DNA of 64,000 nucleotides from Branchiostoma floridae (GCF_000003815.2 NC_049986.1:17413542-17477541); one strand, 5' to 3'. Shown: positions 51,414 through 63,737, numbered from the stretch's first letter. Numbers and translations: made by a program. Notes: a model not told the origin generated them from the letters alone.

Positions 51414-52087
51414 TGTAACAGTGGCATATTTGGCCATGTTATGATGATATTGTTAATACTCTCTGTACTTATATGTATGTTTAGTTACAGCCCATAGCAA
51501 CAGTGATGGTTGTCTTTGCGTTCACACCTTGTGTATTATGCATGCATGTAGCAGTCTTTTGATGTGTAGGCTTTGGTCTCTGTGTTAATTCCCTGTCTGC
51601 CAGTTCTGTTCTGCAAGACAATAGGATTGTCTGGCCAACACAACCTTGTACTTGTGTGTTAAAAGTATCAGGACTAGTTCATCCATATCAATAGAATAAT
51701 GCCGACTAATTAGGATAGGATAAATAGAACAGCAAAATAGAGTTAGGAGTTCAGTTCATGTAAGAGAACAGTCCGTACAGAGGAGCACGTGCACTGTCGT
51801 AACTGGAATACCCGCCGAGCCGCGTTGAAGCCTGGTCCGTGCCTGTAACTGTGAGTATAGTATTGTATAGTATAGTAAAACTCAACGCAATGTCCTACCT
51901 TATGTAATATTGTCACAACGGCTCGTGTTATGGTTAGGGATTCCTTAGTGCATTGATTATTATTGCTGTTTCCTGATTGTATTGTTGTGCTCCAATAAAT
52001 GTACTTCACTGGGACCAGAATCTAGTCGAACCGTCTTTTGCCTTTCTTTAGTATTAGAGTAAAGTTACGGTAAAGTAAGTGGTTACA
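51414..52087 (+). repeat. 3' LTR (674 bp)
   Basis: Same length and, by reading, the same sequence as the 5' LTR. Poly(A) signal AATAAA at 51994-51999. Confidence 0.95.
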
Positions 52088-52090
52088 CTG

Positions 52091-52281
52091 AAGTAAAATT
52101 TACGGCCAAACAACTGCAAGGATGAGAGTGAGTGAGTGATTGAGTGAGTGAGTGATTGAGTGAGTGAGTGAGTGAGTGAGTGAGTGAGTGAGTGAGTGAG
52201 TGAGTGAGTGAGTGAGTGAGTGAGTGAGTGAGTGAGTGAGTGAGAGAAAAGCACGCAGTTGTTTGGCCGTTAACTTTACTT
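52091..52281. mobile_element. Foldback element with (TGAG)n core
   Basis: 27-bp arms at 52091-52117 (starting AAGTAAAATTTACGGCC) and inverted at 52255-52281 match at about 25 positions. The core is a TGAG tetranucleotide array (52121-52246) with two GATT interruptions near its left end. The LTR element's target duplication abuts the left arm, so the retrotransposon inserted at the element's edge. Confidence 0.7.
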
Positions 52282-52896
52282 GAGTCCATACAAACATACA
52301 AATTTATAAACATACAAACATACATACGTAAAACGGTATCCAGAATATAACCTTCTTGGTGAATGTGGTGCCTGATTCAGCGGGCCTGTATCGTGCACGG
52401 TATCGTATATTCCCTATCGGTGTTTTGACAGACGGATGACCGTACTAATCCTACAGCCACATACCGACGTCAAGTGTTCAAAGAAAATCGCCGCTGGTTT
52501 ATTTCAGGGACGTTCGCTGGTTTACAGTCTCATCAGCTATATATCCCCAGATTCTGTGAGATTTTACAGCCACGATGTCATCAGTATGCCAAAACGCTAG
52601 CCCAACTTGTAGAAAGGCTTCTGAAGGTTGGAAAATTTATGTGCTTTCGACTACGATCCTAACAAAAATACAGTAGGTAGGTAAGGACTCTCTTCTTTCC
52701 TTTTATAGTTTCCTTTTGGCCGTTAACATAAAACTAAAGGGCATCTGTTTGTTAGAATTAGGATAGCAAGTTTCTACAACTTTTCATCACTCAGTTAGAA
52801 ATTCTTATGTCCCTTGCCAGCGGACTAACCCCCAGAAGGCTAGGATCGGCAGGTCTTTGCTAGGGTAACCTGAAACACCTGTTTTGATAGACCTTA

Positions 52897-53133
52897 AGGT
52901 TGTATCTCACCGCACCTGGGGCACCGGTGCGGCACTGCGGGGTTCGAAAGATTACTCAACGAATTTCAGAGATAAAGAACGAATTTTCATAAGTCATACT
53001 TTTACGAATTACGAATTACGCCATATCTAAAATATAAAAAAAAATCGGCGAAAATATATATAACACAACAGTGCCGCAGTGAACGAACCCCTCAGTGCCG
53101 CACCGGAGCCCTAAGTATAGTGAGATACCACCT
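52897..53133. mobile_element. 237-bp MITE with TTA target duplication
   Basis: Ends AGGTTGTATCTCAC and GTGAGATACCACCT are inverted, flanked by TTA at 52894-52896 and 53134-53136, a PIF/Harbinger-type target. Inner arms contain GCACCGGTGCGGCACTG and its inverse. Confidence 0.75.
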
Positions 53134-53139
53134 TTAGCG

Positions 53140-55600
53140 ACCATTGGATTGAAAGAGGTTTTCACTTTTTAACCAAGCTTTCAAGATACATCTTCCTGTC
53201 CAACCTATGAAATTTTTTCGCGAGAAGATCTCTCTCTAGAGAATACGGCAGTTGCATGTTGATACACTAACACTTTACACATTCACAGGCACTTAATTCC
53301 ACATCCACCTACAGTTAACATTGTTTAAAACACAAATTACAAAGGTTCTAGACATATTAGATTATTGCTAACTATTTGCAACATCCTGAGATAGGTTGAT
53401 CTGACAGATCGTTCAGAGTGTGAGAAGTGAAGTTGGTAATCTGTTGTATCCTGCAGATGAACTGACGTTGTAAAAATGTATCATCAGAAAATCTAACATT
53501 TGCATTTTTTTAACCCTTGTCCTGCTAATGAGTTCGTATATATACACGAGTGCACATTCGAATGCCTGTTCGTGGGTCCAGTCGATCTACAGCGGTTTAG
53601 GGAATTTCTCACTTAAAATTACTAGATGCGGCATACGTATACCGCAGCAAACCGCATCGATTGGGAAAGTAAATCTGCAGCGTATCATCATATCAATTTT
53701 AAGGCTTAGATGGGTTAAATTTGCAAAACAATTCTCAGCCAGAGAACTACAAACGTGTCTAGTTGTGTGACGTATCGTGCTCAGACCGGGGGCGGAATGG
53801 CGACATTTTCCTTCACGCGGCGTCGTTTCATCTGATGGATATGCATTCAAATAACGCACTTCTGACGCACTACCTTAACACGCTGACGTTTTTATCCAGT
53901 GGATTTCAATTCATCCTCTTTCTAGAGCGATGATTTGCGTTTCCTGTCGACATAGAGCCACTACTGATAACATTGTCCTTCGTACATGTAACTGTTGACA
54001 TTTCCGTTCTTCTTTGTCATGTCTAACCACCATCATCATGAGCGCTTCTGATCTTTATTCTGAAAAAAAATGTACATGTAGGTAATTCAGTTACATTCAG
54101 TAATATCAATGGAATGAACCCACGTCACAATGGATCAATTCCAACTTCTTCAGCACAGGAATATCCCTGTGGATCAACTGGTATCAGCCGCACGGTTCCG
54201 AGACCCTGGTACAAGTTCCGGGGCTGCATCCATCTTTCGGGGGGGGGGGGGGACATAAACTGAATGGGGCCCCGAGCAAATCAAAAGGGAAATGGCCAGC
54301 AACTCCTCTCTGTACTACTAAAATGTACCCTGCTACTGAAACAGCTAGGCTTAGGCACTACAAGGATCGGAACGTACAAACGAACGAACTCCTTATGAAG
54401 TTATGTCCACAAGCTCTGCTCATGTTTGTTCAGAAGGCTTTGAAAGGAAAATCTGGCAACGTTTTTTAATGACCCTTCCAAGATAAATGGCTATCACGAT
54501 CAGCTACTGAAAAATGAAAAATATACAAGGAACAATCGGCACACCTATAGTGACGTCACTATCCATATAAAAGCGTTCTTTAAAAAAAAAACGAAGTCCT
54601 ACTCATTTGTACTGCCCCTCGTTACACGCTACGTTTCATCAGTGCCAGGTATGATCGAAACTTGACCTTGCACTTCCGTTTCCGGTGTCATTTTGTATGG
54701 TTTCCGGACCAAACAGAAGAAATCGATCTTGACAACAGTTGACACCGAGACAAATAGCCACGACTCGACTTAAGCTTGTGAAGCCCATGTCATAGTCAGC
54801 TCAGATCAGTGCTGTAGATGCCGTATGTTTGTATAGGTACTAAAACCCCTTAAGAGTATCAGCCGAGCAGCCCCCGACAGTACGGAGAGGGCTGTGCCTC
54901 GCCAGCCAGTTGCCGCCGGTCTTACGTTCTCAGCAGTGGAACAACAAACGTACGTTATCTTTATCTTCTTATGGCGTCATAAATACGCGTTCGCCGTCAT
55001 AAAGCGTTCACGTTGTTTCCTTACGTCACAAAACAACAACAACAACAACAACAGGAGCAACACAACAACAACCCTGCGGCCGGAGCACGTTGCCCCACAG
55101 GTAATGTAGGTATTATTTTCTAAATCTCTTCTCCAATTTCACGTCATCAAAACCCTTACGGATTCTTCTACCCTCTCACCGCAATTATAATGTAACAGAG
55201 CGTGCGATCCAGCAAGCTAGCTGGGCAACATAGGCTGTGAGAGTGTATCGCAGTATTGGAAATCCAATAGACTGTAGCCCATCTTTTGCTATTTGAATTC
55301 TAACGAGTTCAGCCGCACGATCACGAACGCTATAGGAATAGTAATGTTAGGCGTTTCGTACAGTCTGAGTCGTGTGGGCAAACCAGCGGCGGCCGGTTTT
55401 ACAAACGTAACTGTTGCGGTACCACTTTAAACAATACCACTGTTGATAGATTACACAACGAAATGTTGAATCAATCCTTATAAGATAGCGCCTTTGTCAA
55501 CGTTGAACTATACAAGCATTCATGCAATGTTTAGTCACGTACTAGTCTCTGCAAGGCCTACGGGAGGCAGTAAATTATCGCTGAGAGCGTGAATAAGCGG
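53140..55600. other. Intergenic, no gene recognised
   Basis: Contains a poly-G run of about 14 at 54239-54252 and a (CAA)n run at 55029-55051. A near-palindrome GCGGCATACGTATACCGC lies at 53627-53644. Open frames here lack family features. Confidence 0.45.
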
Positions 55601-56423
55601 TGGACGAATGTCATTGATGGAGCGCAGTGGGCAGGCCAGACGGGCAAAGTTCGCTTCAAATTTAACTCGGGATTCTGGTCATATGCCTGTGTAGCTGTGC
55701 TGTGAGTTTAGGATTAGTGGTCATTAGTACGGGCCGTACGGTACTGAATAGTCTGACCCATATGACGTAATACTGGATCAGCTGGCTATGTAGATTCCCG
55801 GGTGTAATGGACTACCGGGAACTAACCCGACGACGCGTGAAATACCGGAAAATTGGTTGTTCCATATTTTATTAATAGCCCTGCTCATGACTGCTGCTCG
55901 GATTAGCCGACCGTTTCTAGCGGGATCAAATTCAGGGGATGATTGTTTAGGCGGGTTTTCTTGCTGATATCATTACCGGGCCGTGTTTGGATGCAGCAGG
56001 TCCGATTCGCGCAATGAAAGCGCCGACCGACAGAAGTGTAGTGTTGTGTTTCTCTTCCCAACACAGGTTGGCCGGTGAACCGCAGCTGTACATGACACAG
56101 CAGAGAGACCTCGGCATAAAGGCTGCGTCTCACAGAGGTCGTCCGGGGACGCTTTAGTTTTAGCGCGGGCTTAGGAGACAGAACATGCACTGACTTCGGA
56201 ATAAGCCGTATAGATCTGACGTTCCTTCGGTTTCGATTAGAGACGTGGTGTCTTCACTGACGTTCTAGAACGCACCGAGGGAACGACTTCCCGACGTTGC
56301 CAGGATACTACACATACCTGTCGATTTCCTTCACCTCGGAGGGGAGAGAATGGTCGGCTAGCCGCGCAATTAAGGCGAATGATTGTTGCCGGAAGTACGT
56401 ACTGGGAGGGGAACCATAACGAC

Positions 56424-59400
56424 ATGGAGAAGCTTGCTATGGTGAGCCCGGACAAGGAACTGAAGGAAGCGGGCATGGCCGAAGAGAAAGGTGACCAGGG
56501 GCTCGAGACCGGGGTGTGCACGACATCGATCTCTCCCCCTCCCCCCGAACCCCCCGCGTTCTCAGATGACACATGTACGGCCTCGGGGTTGGACTTACAA
56601 GGTTTGGAAGACGACGACATGCAAGACGAGGAGCAGCTCAAGATGGTAGCGGGGCTGGCCGCCTTCCAACTCGAGTCTAAGATATTCAGTCTGGTGCTGC
56701 CCAAGTCGCTGATCCACCCTTACATTTCACCGCGGACGATTAAAGACATGGAGAACATAATCAACAAGTTCAGTAGCCCGGAGAGCAGCGACAAGCTGGA
56801 AGGAGCGGCGGAGAAGTGGGAGGATTTGAAGGTAGAATTGGACTTCACGAGAAGTCACGATCAGGTCATACAGACGCTCAAGTCGGACTACTTACATGTC
56901 CACAACCCACTGAAGGTCATGGCTAAGGTACACCAAAGGTGAGTTCTGAGGAGCACCGTATGATTTGTACATGCTTTGATGTGAATTAGTTTCACTTATC
57001 ACTGATGCATTTAAGTGTCAATTCTGAGACTTTTCATTTTTCATTTCTTTCTATATATATTTGCTTATTACTAGTAGTAGTGATAGTTCGCTCAATTGAA
57101 TGGGTCTGGTACGGGTCCTGTAATACTGGTCTAGTCTGTAAAAGGTACAATCATTGAAACGCTAGTTCACCTTTATCCGCGGGGTGACCTATATCCGGTG
57201 TTTTAAAACGGTGTTTGGTAATAAACTTGATACCCTTACATACAACGGATATAGGTTACCCCTCGGTTAAAGGTGAACTAGCGTTACCATAATTTGAATG
57301 GGCTACAGGGATATCGATGTTTTGAAAACCCAAAATGTGAATGTTATTTTTTTTTTCGAAAAAGGGTAAACTTATTGTAAACTGGAAATTGGACATGTAC
57401 ATTTAGATTTAAATAGTCTACCCACCCTCTTAAATACAGCATAAACAGCTCAAGGCAAGCGCAATTTCAGAGAGCGTAGTACGTTAGATAATAGTTATTA
57501 CTTGTCATTACCTCACACGCTTCACCACCTACCCCGGTCATGTTTTGCATGTCGCTGACCTCTTCACTATCATGGCTATTAATTCACGGTTTATCTTCCG
57601 GCTCGAGCAGATTTGAATTACCGTGGTGCTAACACACAAGCACCGTATGTTTGGGAATTAGTTATTCATGAAAATCTCAAATCAGCCTGCTGCCGCTTTT
57701 TATCAAGGTCATGACAGAAGATCTAGAGGTAAGGGCTAAACAAAATATAACAAAGTTTACAGATTACGTGTACATACCAACATATGATATACATATAAGA
57801 GGAATAGCCTGTAACTAATCCACTAAATACAGGTCAGAATTTCAGATGTTGTTTGGATGGTATCAGATGACTACGCCCCCCAAGGAAAACGGACGATCCC
57901 CTTAAGCTTGCTGCTCGTATATACTAAGAAAGAGCAAATAGCCCGTGACATGTTATTGCACCCCCGCGCGGTGACAAGGACTCTTAAGTATGCAACTGTC
58001 GCTCCAGGCAGGGAGGGATGGTTTGTGGAGAGACTGACTTACTGTTTGATGTTGCTGGAAAAATAATTCACCCGTAGGTCCCTCGTACAGGTGGATATTG
58101 CCAAAAGTGTTCAAGCCATTAATAACTTATAGAATATAAGTCGCATATGTCTTGAGTGAACTGCTGTTGTCTACAGACGAAATTCTGGATCATCCAGTGA
58201 AATTTCCAGTGGCAGTGTTGCTTTGAGTTGAGAGGGTGGATTTGACCTCCGGTAGATCCTTGTCCACTAAGCTCAAACGAAAAGCAACCCATTCATATCA
58301 AAGCTCCTTGTTCATATCTGCCCGAAAGAATTGGTTTTCACGTGGACTGGGAGATTTTGAACTCTCCAAGCAGAGGTTAGGCTCCGGCTGTTTTTTTTTA
58401 TAACGTTTTTAGTCGTTTTTATCGGGCTTTCTAAAAACGACTAAAATGACGTTAAAAAAAACAGCCGGAGCCTAGCCTCTGCTTGGCGAGTAGAGATTTT
58501 GGCTAATTTGGACTGGGCCTGCGGACAAGGTTTGAAATAGTATTGATACCTGGATTAATCACCTCTACTATGACTATGGGCCAGCTGGGGTTCCCTTTGA
58601 CGTTACATTGACACGAGAAACCGGCCATTTCAAAGGATAGAAACAAGAAAGCTTCTGAAAAAAGCTGGCCGGTGCGTATTTTGGAAAAAGCCTGGATGTT
58701 AAACAAAATCACACGAAAAAAGAGTTTTTAAACATCGAATTACTGAATTGGTCTTTCTTCTATTGAAAAAAACACTACATGAGATTTGTCTAACAAAGAA
58801 AAAAATCTACGATCTACGGAAGATAGGTACCGTGCTGTAGACCGCTCGGCCACGCTGGCTCGATTACGCAATAGCACGTATAGAAGGGCTATTTGGTTAA
58901 AGTGACCGATCCATCCATCCATGCATCCATGCAACCGCAGCACCGGCAAAAATCGTAACATACACTGGATCAGCTGGGTTACAAAATTATGGATTAACGT
59001 TAAAGACAATATGGAATATTTATAGAGTAGAGATCAGTATTGCTACCATGCTCGGGGCGTATGCAAGGGGTGCACCGACTTCCCGATAGGACCACTTAAA
59101 TATGACCTTGCAAGGTCGCCATGTCGGAATGCACCATGACAGATAGATCGCCATGACCTACCCGGGTGCGCAAATATTCACAACCGTGCTCAAGGCCTAT
59201 TCATAGACGGCCCTAAAGGGGTACTTACCAACGTAAACCCAGAGAGGGGTGAGAGGTAGTCTCTACCGGACTCCCGCCTAACCGAATAGGGGACTTGCCA
59301 AGTTAGGCATAAAAGCCTTTTGTCTTACTTGGCCAATGTCTACTATTTTCCAGCCATCTGTGAAGCCTGGTAAAGGCTAAGTGAGGGGATTTTTTTTATA

Positions 59401-61108
59401 ATCTACATATTGCGTAAAAGTATGACAGACGACGACAAAATAAACAAAAAGTAAGAAAATTCGTTCTTTATCTCTGAAATTCGTTGAGTATCTTTCAAAA
59501 CCCGCAGTGACACAAACGCCGGTGACACGCGCAAGTGCAGTTAGAGGTACCTTAAGTTTAACGAGTACATAAATTCAGTCATTTTGAAATGAGCTGCTTC
59601 AAAAAGGGACGAGCAGATTTTCTAGCTTTCAACTTGAGTGTAGAGGCGCAGCGCCAAGGACGATCATGACTTATTCATGAAGGACATTAGTGAAGGCAAA
59701 ACTGCCTGTAATCTTATTTAGTTTCTACCCACGTCGTTAAAATTCGACGCAATCATAGTCGGAACACCACAACACTGACCAGACACACAGCAAGTTCCGC
59801 CCTTAAAATGTGTCAGCTGGATGAAAATAGAGAAGAATTTGGCCAAATAGGGACAAATAAGTTGCCTTGGGATTAATTCAGTCAGTCTTTTGTAGTCCCG
59901 CCGGCCGGGCAATTCACTCCGAGGCCAATTAACTCCTACTAGGCTTTACTTACTATTTGGCCAGTCGAGAGTCTGGTAGAGACTTTAAAGCGTGAGCTCG
60001 AACCTCAGGCTTTAAGTTCGCTCTCAACCCCAATCCCAAATGTAAATTTGTCTTACGGTCCTCACGAACACTTGAGCGAAAGGTTCTACAGTCTGTCGAG
60101 TGATTTATAATTGTAAAGGCCTGGTCACATTCGACGTCACGTGAGGTTAGCGATAGCAAAATGACGGCATTTTGGGACAGACCTAGCTAGATTTTTTCAT
60201 CTGTCGTATGACGGAGAAGTTGCCATATTTTCATGTATAATTTCGATGGCACTCAGGGCTTCACTGACAATCCTACGACAAAAATAAAACATAGAATATG
60301 AAATGATAAAGAGCACATCTTGTACTCTTGTACTTGAACTATACCAGAATTTCGGATTTGGATTCACCGTAAGCCCCGCATATCGACCGCTTCATACTGG
60401 TAGAACGATTAATATGACAGTCCTTGAGAGAATCAACGTTCTACTACATCCCCAGAACATACTCTCCAAAAATCAATCTATCTTCCAGATTCAGGCGCGT
60501 GAACATTTTTTTCAAGTGAACAAGACACACGTTGAATGCAGATGTCGAAATACTTCGATGCTATCAAATTTGTATGCATCGATTCTTGTAGGTACGCCAT
60601 TTAGGACGAAATGATCGCTACGCTTTAAGTTTTGAGACAATTCGAAACTTTTCCAAAGCTCTTATGTATCAAATGTAGGTCAGATACCTTAGCATGAACC
60701 TTAGTTTGAACTATATTTGTTTGGCACTATAATTAACCATCTTTGGAAAGTCTCTTTTCCCCCATGTCAACGACACATTGGCTATTACATTCATTGATTC
60801 CAATATCTGCCAGTTGGAGGCTATGCAATCCCACTTTGTTCCCCTTGTTGTAGAATACGAAGCCTTGATTTTCACCATTCCATGTTAACTTTGTCACAAT
60901 AATTAGCCTGCTTAAGAAATCTTAAGGGTCTCTATATCCATCCTTTGTACCCTTGTTGAAGCACACATTGACTGCTATGTTTGTTCGTTACAGGTGTTCT
61001 GAAACAGAAGTGCGGCACGCGCTAAAGGCCAGGTTACCGGACCGGCTACGGCAAACCGGGGAGGACATTCTAGTCATGATGGGAAAATTAGACCTCATTC
61101 CGAGATGA
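56424..61108 (+). CDS. Two-exon conserved-looking protein, possibly speriolin-related
   Basis: Exon 1 56424-56938 (donor GTGAGT) joins exon 2 60994-61108 (acceptor TTCGTTACAG) in phase, giving 209 residues ending KLDLIPR. I chose the ATG at 56424 because it has G at -3 and +4; an in-frame ATG at 56379 has a weak context. The first 60 residues are acidic and Pro/Ser-rich, probably disordered. The rest looks helical: AAFQLESKIFSLVLPKSL, SPRTIKDMENIINKFSS, a charged segment, then NPLKVMAKVHQRCSETEVRH across the junction. The AFQL...ILP segment reminds me of the speriolin (SPATC1) C-terminal domain, a centrosome/spermatid family, but similarity is weak and from memory. The 5' region is CpG-rich, suggesting a broadly active promoter. 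Confidence 0.75.
57158..57285. mobile_element. 128-bp MITE (AACGCTAGTTCACC ends)
   Basis: Long inverted arms: AACGCTAGTTCACCTTTA and its inverse, then GGTGACCTATATCCG and its imperfect inverse CGGATATAGGTTACC. No clear target duplication. Confidence 0.75.
58363..58490. mobile_element. 128-bp near-perfect hairpin MITE
   Basis: Arms 58363-58420 and 58432-58490 pair almost completely (CCAAGCAGAGG, TAGGCTCCGGCTG, T-run, AACG, TTTTAGTCGTTTTTA), leaving a loop near 11 bp. Confidence 0.8.
58815..58861 (-). ncRNA. tRNA-like 5' fragment (box A only)
   Basis: On the minus strand, AGCCAGCGTGGCCGAGCGGT resembles the 5' half of a Leu/Ser-type tRNA, including box A. No box B (GGTTCGANTCC) or acceptor-stem 3' half follows, so it is a SINE fragment or tRNA relic. 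Confidence 0.35.
59257..59983. repeat. Inverted AGTCTCTACC motifs
   Basis: AGTCTCTACCGGACTC near 59257 is inverted as GAGTCTGGTAGAGACT near 59968-59983. They share the terminus of the MITE at 61456-61628. They could be ends of a larger element or two fragments; I cannot decide. Confidence 0.35.
59405..59557. mobile_element. Partial inverted copy of the 52.9-kb MITE
   Basis: Contains, in reverse orientation, ATTCGTTCTTTATCTCTGAA, ATTCGTTGAGTATCTTTC and CCGCAGTG from the 52897-53133 element, and ends GGTACCTTAAG. The left TIR is missing or unrecognisable. Confidence 0.65.
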
Positions 61109-61455
61109 AGGGACAGGCGGCCTATGATTGGCTCACCCTTCGTCACGTGCTGTGTTTGTCTGATGCTGCTTACTACGTACATGGAGATTAAGATGTATCT
61201 CTCTGCCTACATCCGGCCGAACAGCTGCTTTTAACCTGTTGAATTGGTTTTTCCGGAACGAGATTCATTTCTTTACCACACTTCCCCCGTGCGGTCTGGT
61301 TTTCTATTTCAGTAGTTGTGCTACTTTGAGCTTCAATATACTCCTCGAACTAGCGTATGATAAAAAAAAGATTGAAGTGCTATGATAAATAACGCAAGAG
61401 AAGATACATAAAGACGATGGTTCCCTCAAGAGGAGACGGTTTACTTGGCTTAAGA

Positions 61456-61628
61456 GTCTCTACCAGACTCCATAGGTCACTTAAAATATAGTAGAAATTC
61501 GCCAACTGGACAGATAAACAACCAGACGATGTAGCACACAGTACCGCCTGCCTAACTCCTCTGGCATGTTTTGTGTCTTTCTGGCCAATTTCTACTAAGT
61601 TAGCGACCTACGGAGTCTATTAGAGACT
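61456..61628. mobile_element. 173-bp MITE (AGTCTCTAC ends)
   Basis: AGTCTCTACCAGACTCCATA, followed by GGTC, is inverted at 61602-61628 with four mismatches. It lies in the presumed 3' untranslated or downstream region of the two-exon gene. Confidence 0.7.
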
Positions 61629-61629
61629 A

Positions 61630-63463
61630 CACGAAGAGCTGCTCTCCAAAAGTTTGCCTGCTACTCAAGTTAACACTAACTCTCTGGAAAATGAATATTA
61701 GCTATATAAGACCCTTGTACAGGTCGTTTTTACAAATCTATGTACAATTGACCATACCGCGGCCGTTTCATTGTTGTTGTTTTTTTTATATTGAAGATTT
61801 CTACCAGAAAAACGCACTTCGTATGACACAGTAAATGTTTTCTGTATAGTTTCTGTAGCAAAAAGTACTACCTATGGTACAAATGATCAGAATAGCGTTT
61901 TTGCATGATATGATATACTATGGCACAAGAGAGGGACGCACATTGAATGTACTAGGCTTTCAGGCTGCTCCTGTAACTTTCAGGCTGCTCTGTAACAGAA
62001 ATGCTCGTGTTGACGTGTTCAACCAAGCCATATGTACTTGTTGGGCAGGCTAACGTCTGGTGAGGTGGAGAAATGCCGCAAATGCAGTGCAGTCATATTG
62101 ATATATGAAATACATGCAGCACAGTTTCCCAGGGAATACATCCACAGTTGTAATGCTAGATTAGAGAACAGTTGTAGATATCATAGACGTTGTGCAGAAC
62201 AAATCGACAGATATTTATTTATTGTGAAAGTAGTGTTAGCCAAAGTATGGTTACTAGTACTATCCGTTTCCTTTCTCTTTTAGGCAAGGCTGTTAATCGT
62301 GAGTGTTTGCTACGCACGTAAATATGGATATGAATTGAAAACTAGAAAATGTGGAATGGATTATCAAGTACGTTCTCGACATTTGGGATTAAGTTTGAGT
62401 CACGTAGAGGCTGTGAAGGTGTAGTGACTTGTAAGACGCTACCTTTAAACGAGCCAGTGTAGTATATGGTGATGTGTGTAGTACTGTGCACCGAACAGCA
62501 GAGTGTTAAAAGTTTGTAATGGTTGGTTGGTTGGTTGAAATGTTGATGGAGAAATAAACGAGATGTGAGAGGGTGGAAATAAAGATGGGAAACATCGAGG
62601 ATGTCTTTCCTGCAACAGATACACATGATAAAAGCTGTCACCTTGGATACATTTCTTTCTCTGCAAACCCTCTAGAATCTGCTAGATGCCAGCCTTTTAA
62701 GTCCAACAGGGCTGGCAAAATGGCAAGAGGTAGAATTCCACGAACTATATGATATCAGATACTATATCAAATACTAGCAGTGGTATTTGCTTTATTTTGT
62801 ACACGTGCACTTAATAATATATAGAAGTTACATTATCTTATTCAATGCACCAAGCATCATTAGGTTTCACCCCGCACAAGACATGCACGATCTCACATGA
62901 ACACCGGAGGAAGAAGGGCAATATTTTTGTTCAACGCTACTACTTTAGCTTTGGCTTGTGAAATTGTTGGTAGAGTGTCTAGCCCTAAGTGAAGCCCTTA
63001 AAGAATGTGAAATTTTACATGAAAAATTTATTAAAGACTTTAAATAAGTTGTCAGCAATTCCAACATCGCTGTACACATCAGATAACACAAAAGTCATCA
63101 GAGTTGACAAAGAAAAACAGATGCCACTTAAAAGCTTATCCCTATTAAGTCATCCTTGCTTAAAATTGTATCAGGTAACTAGTTTAAAGTAAATCATACA
63201 AGATGCTCCAGAAGAGAGTTCTGGAAAAGGAGGTGCATCAGATCCTTTTATGCAGAGACATTTCAATGGTTCTGAATGGAGTACTGTATTTGTATTTCAA
63301 AGGTGTTAATGACAATCCAATGTTTCAATATGTCACACTGACCACATATACAAATCATTGGTGGTCACTACTGAACAATCAGTCACACATAAATATTTAC
63401 CAACAAAGGAAAGACATGGTATTAAAATACTATTATGCACTACTGTCCTACAGTCCTTCGCTG
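61630..63463. other. Between the two-exon gene and DPH3
   Basis: AATAAA occurs at 62553 and 62578 on the plus strand and could end a long 3' UTR of the two-exon gene. A (TTGG)n run is at 62523-62537. No protein family is seen in the short frames. Confidence 0.4.
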
Positions 63464-63712
63464 TCATACTTTCTCCAGCTCTTTCTTGGGTGGTAGAACA
63501 ACTTCTTCCTCCCCTTCCATGAAGTCGTCCAAGTCGTAGATAACTCTAACAATGAGAGAACAGCTGGGGCACGTAGCCACGTCCTCTCCGTTCATCAGGT
63601 CCTCCTTAGTGATCTCAAACCTGTCCCCACACGGACATGGGTAGTAGTACTTCTCCTCGTCCTCATCGTACTCAAAGTCTTCTATCTCAACCTCGTCGTG
63701 AAAGACGGCCAT
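63464..63712 (-). CDS. DPH3: Diphthamide biosynthesis protein 3 (CSL-type zinc finger)
   Basis: Small electron-donor/scaffold protein: reduced DPH3 supplies electrons to the DPH1-DPH2 radical enzyme that starts diphthamide synthesis on elongation factor 2, and it also acts with Elongator in tRNA wobble modification. The 82-residue product is the usual family length. It begins [13 protein letters not shown] and carries the CSL zinc-finger ligands Cys26 and Cys28 (CPCGD) and Cys48 and Cys51 (CPSCSL), with the conserved acidic segment before and IYD after. The start at 63712 is chosen because it matches the family N-terminus; the frame stays open four codons further without an ATG. The gene is uninterrupted, whereas vertebrate DPH3 has introns. 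Confidence 0.97.
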   Translation of the reverse strand: MAVFHDEVEIEDFEYDEDEEKYYYPCPCGDRFEITKEDLMNGEDVATCPSCSLIVRVIYDLDDFMEGEEEVVLPPKKELEKV

Positions 63713-63737
63713 CGTGAGCCTCACATGCAGTCCTGGC

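Larger units (their letters stand above)
47423..52087 (+). mobile_element. 4.67-kb LTR retrotransposon, non-autonomous, recent insertion
   Basis: Two 674-bp LTRs bound a 3.3-kb interior and the host duplication CTGA flanks the whole (47419-47422 and 52088-52091). A primer-binding-site candidate follows the 5' LTR and a polypurine tract precedes the 3' LTR. The only substantial frame is a Gag-like protein; no protease, reverse transcriptase, RNase H or integrase core is visible in any frame. Read side by side, the LTRs show no difference, which implies a very young insertion. It must have been moved by enzymes supplied in trans. Confidence 0.93.
56939..60993 (+). other. 4-kb intron of the two-exon gene
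   Basis: Carries several MITEs (57158-57285, 58363-58490, 59405-59557), a tRNA-like fragment and unassigned sequence. No extra exon is needed for phase. Confidence 0.6.

Noticed and set aside
52054..52325. Open frames of repeated THSL residues
   Set aside because: They are the translation of the TGAG microsatellite in three frames, not a protein.
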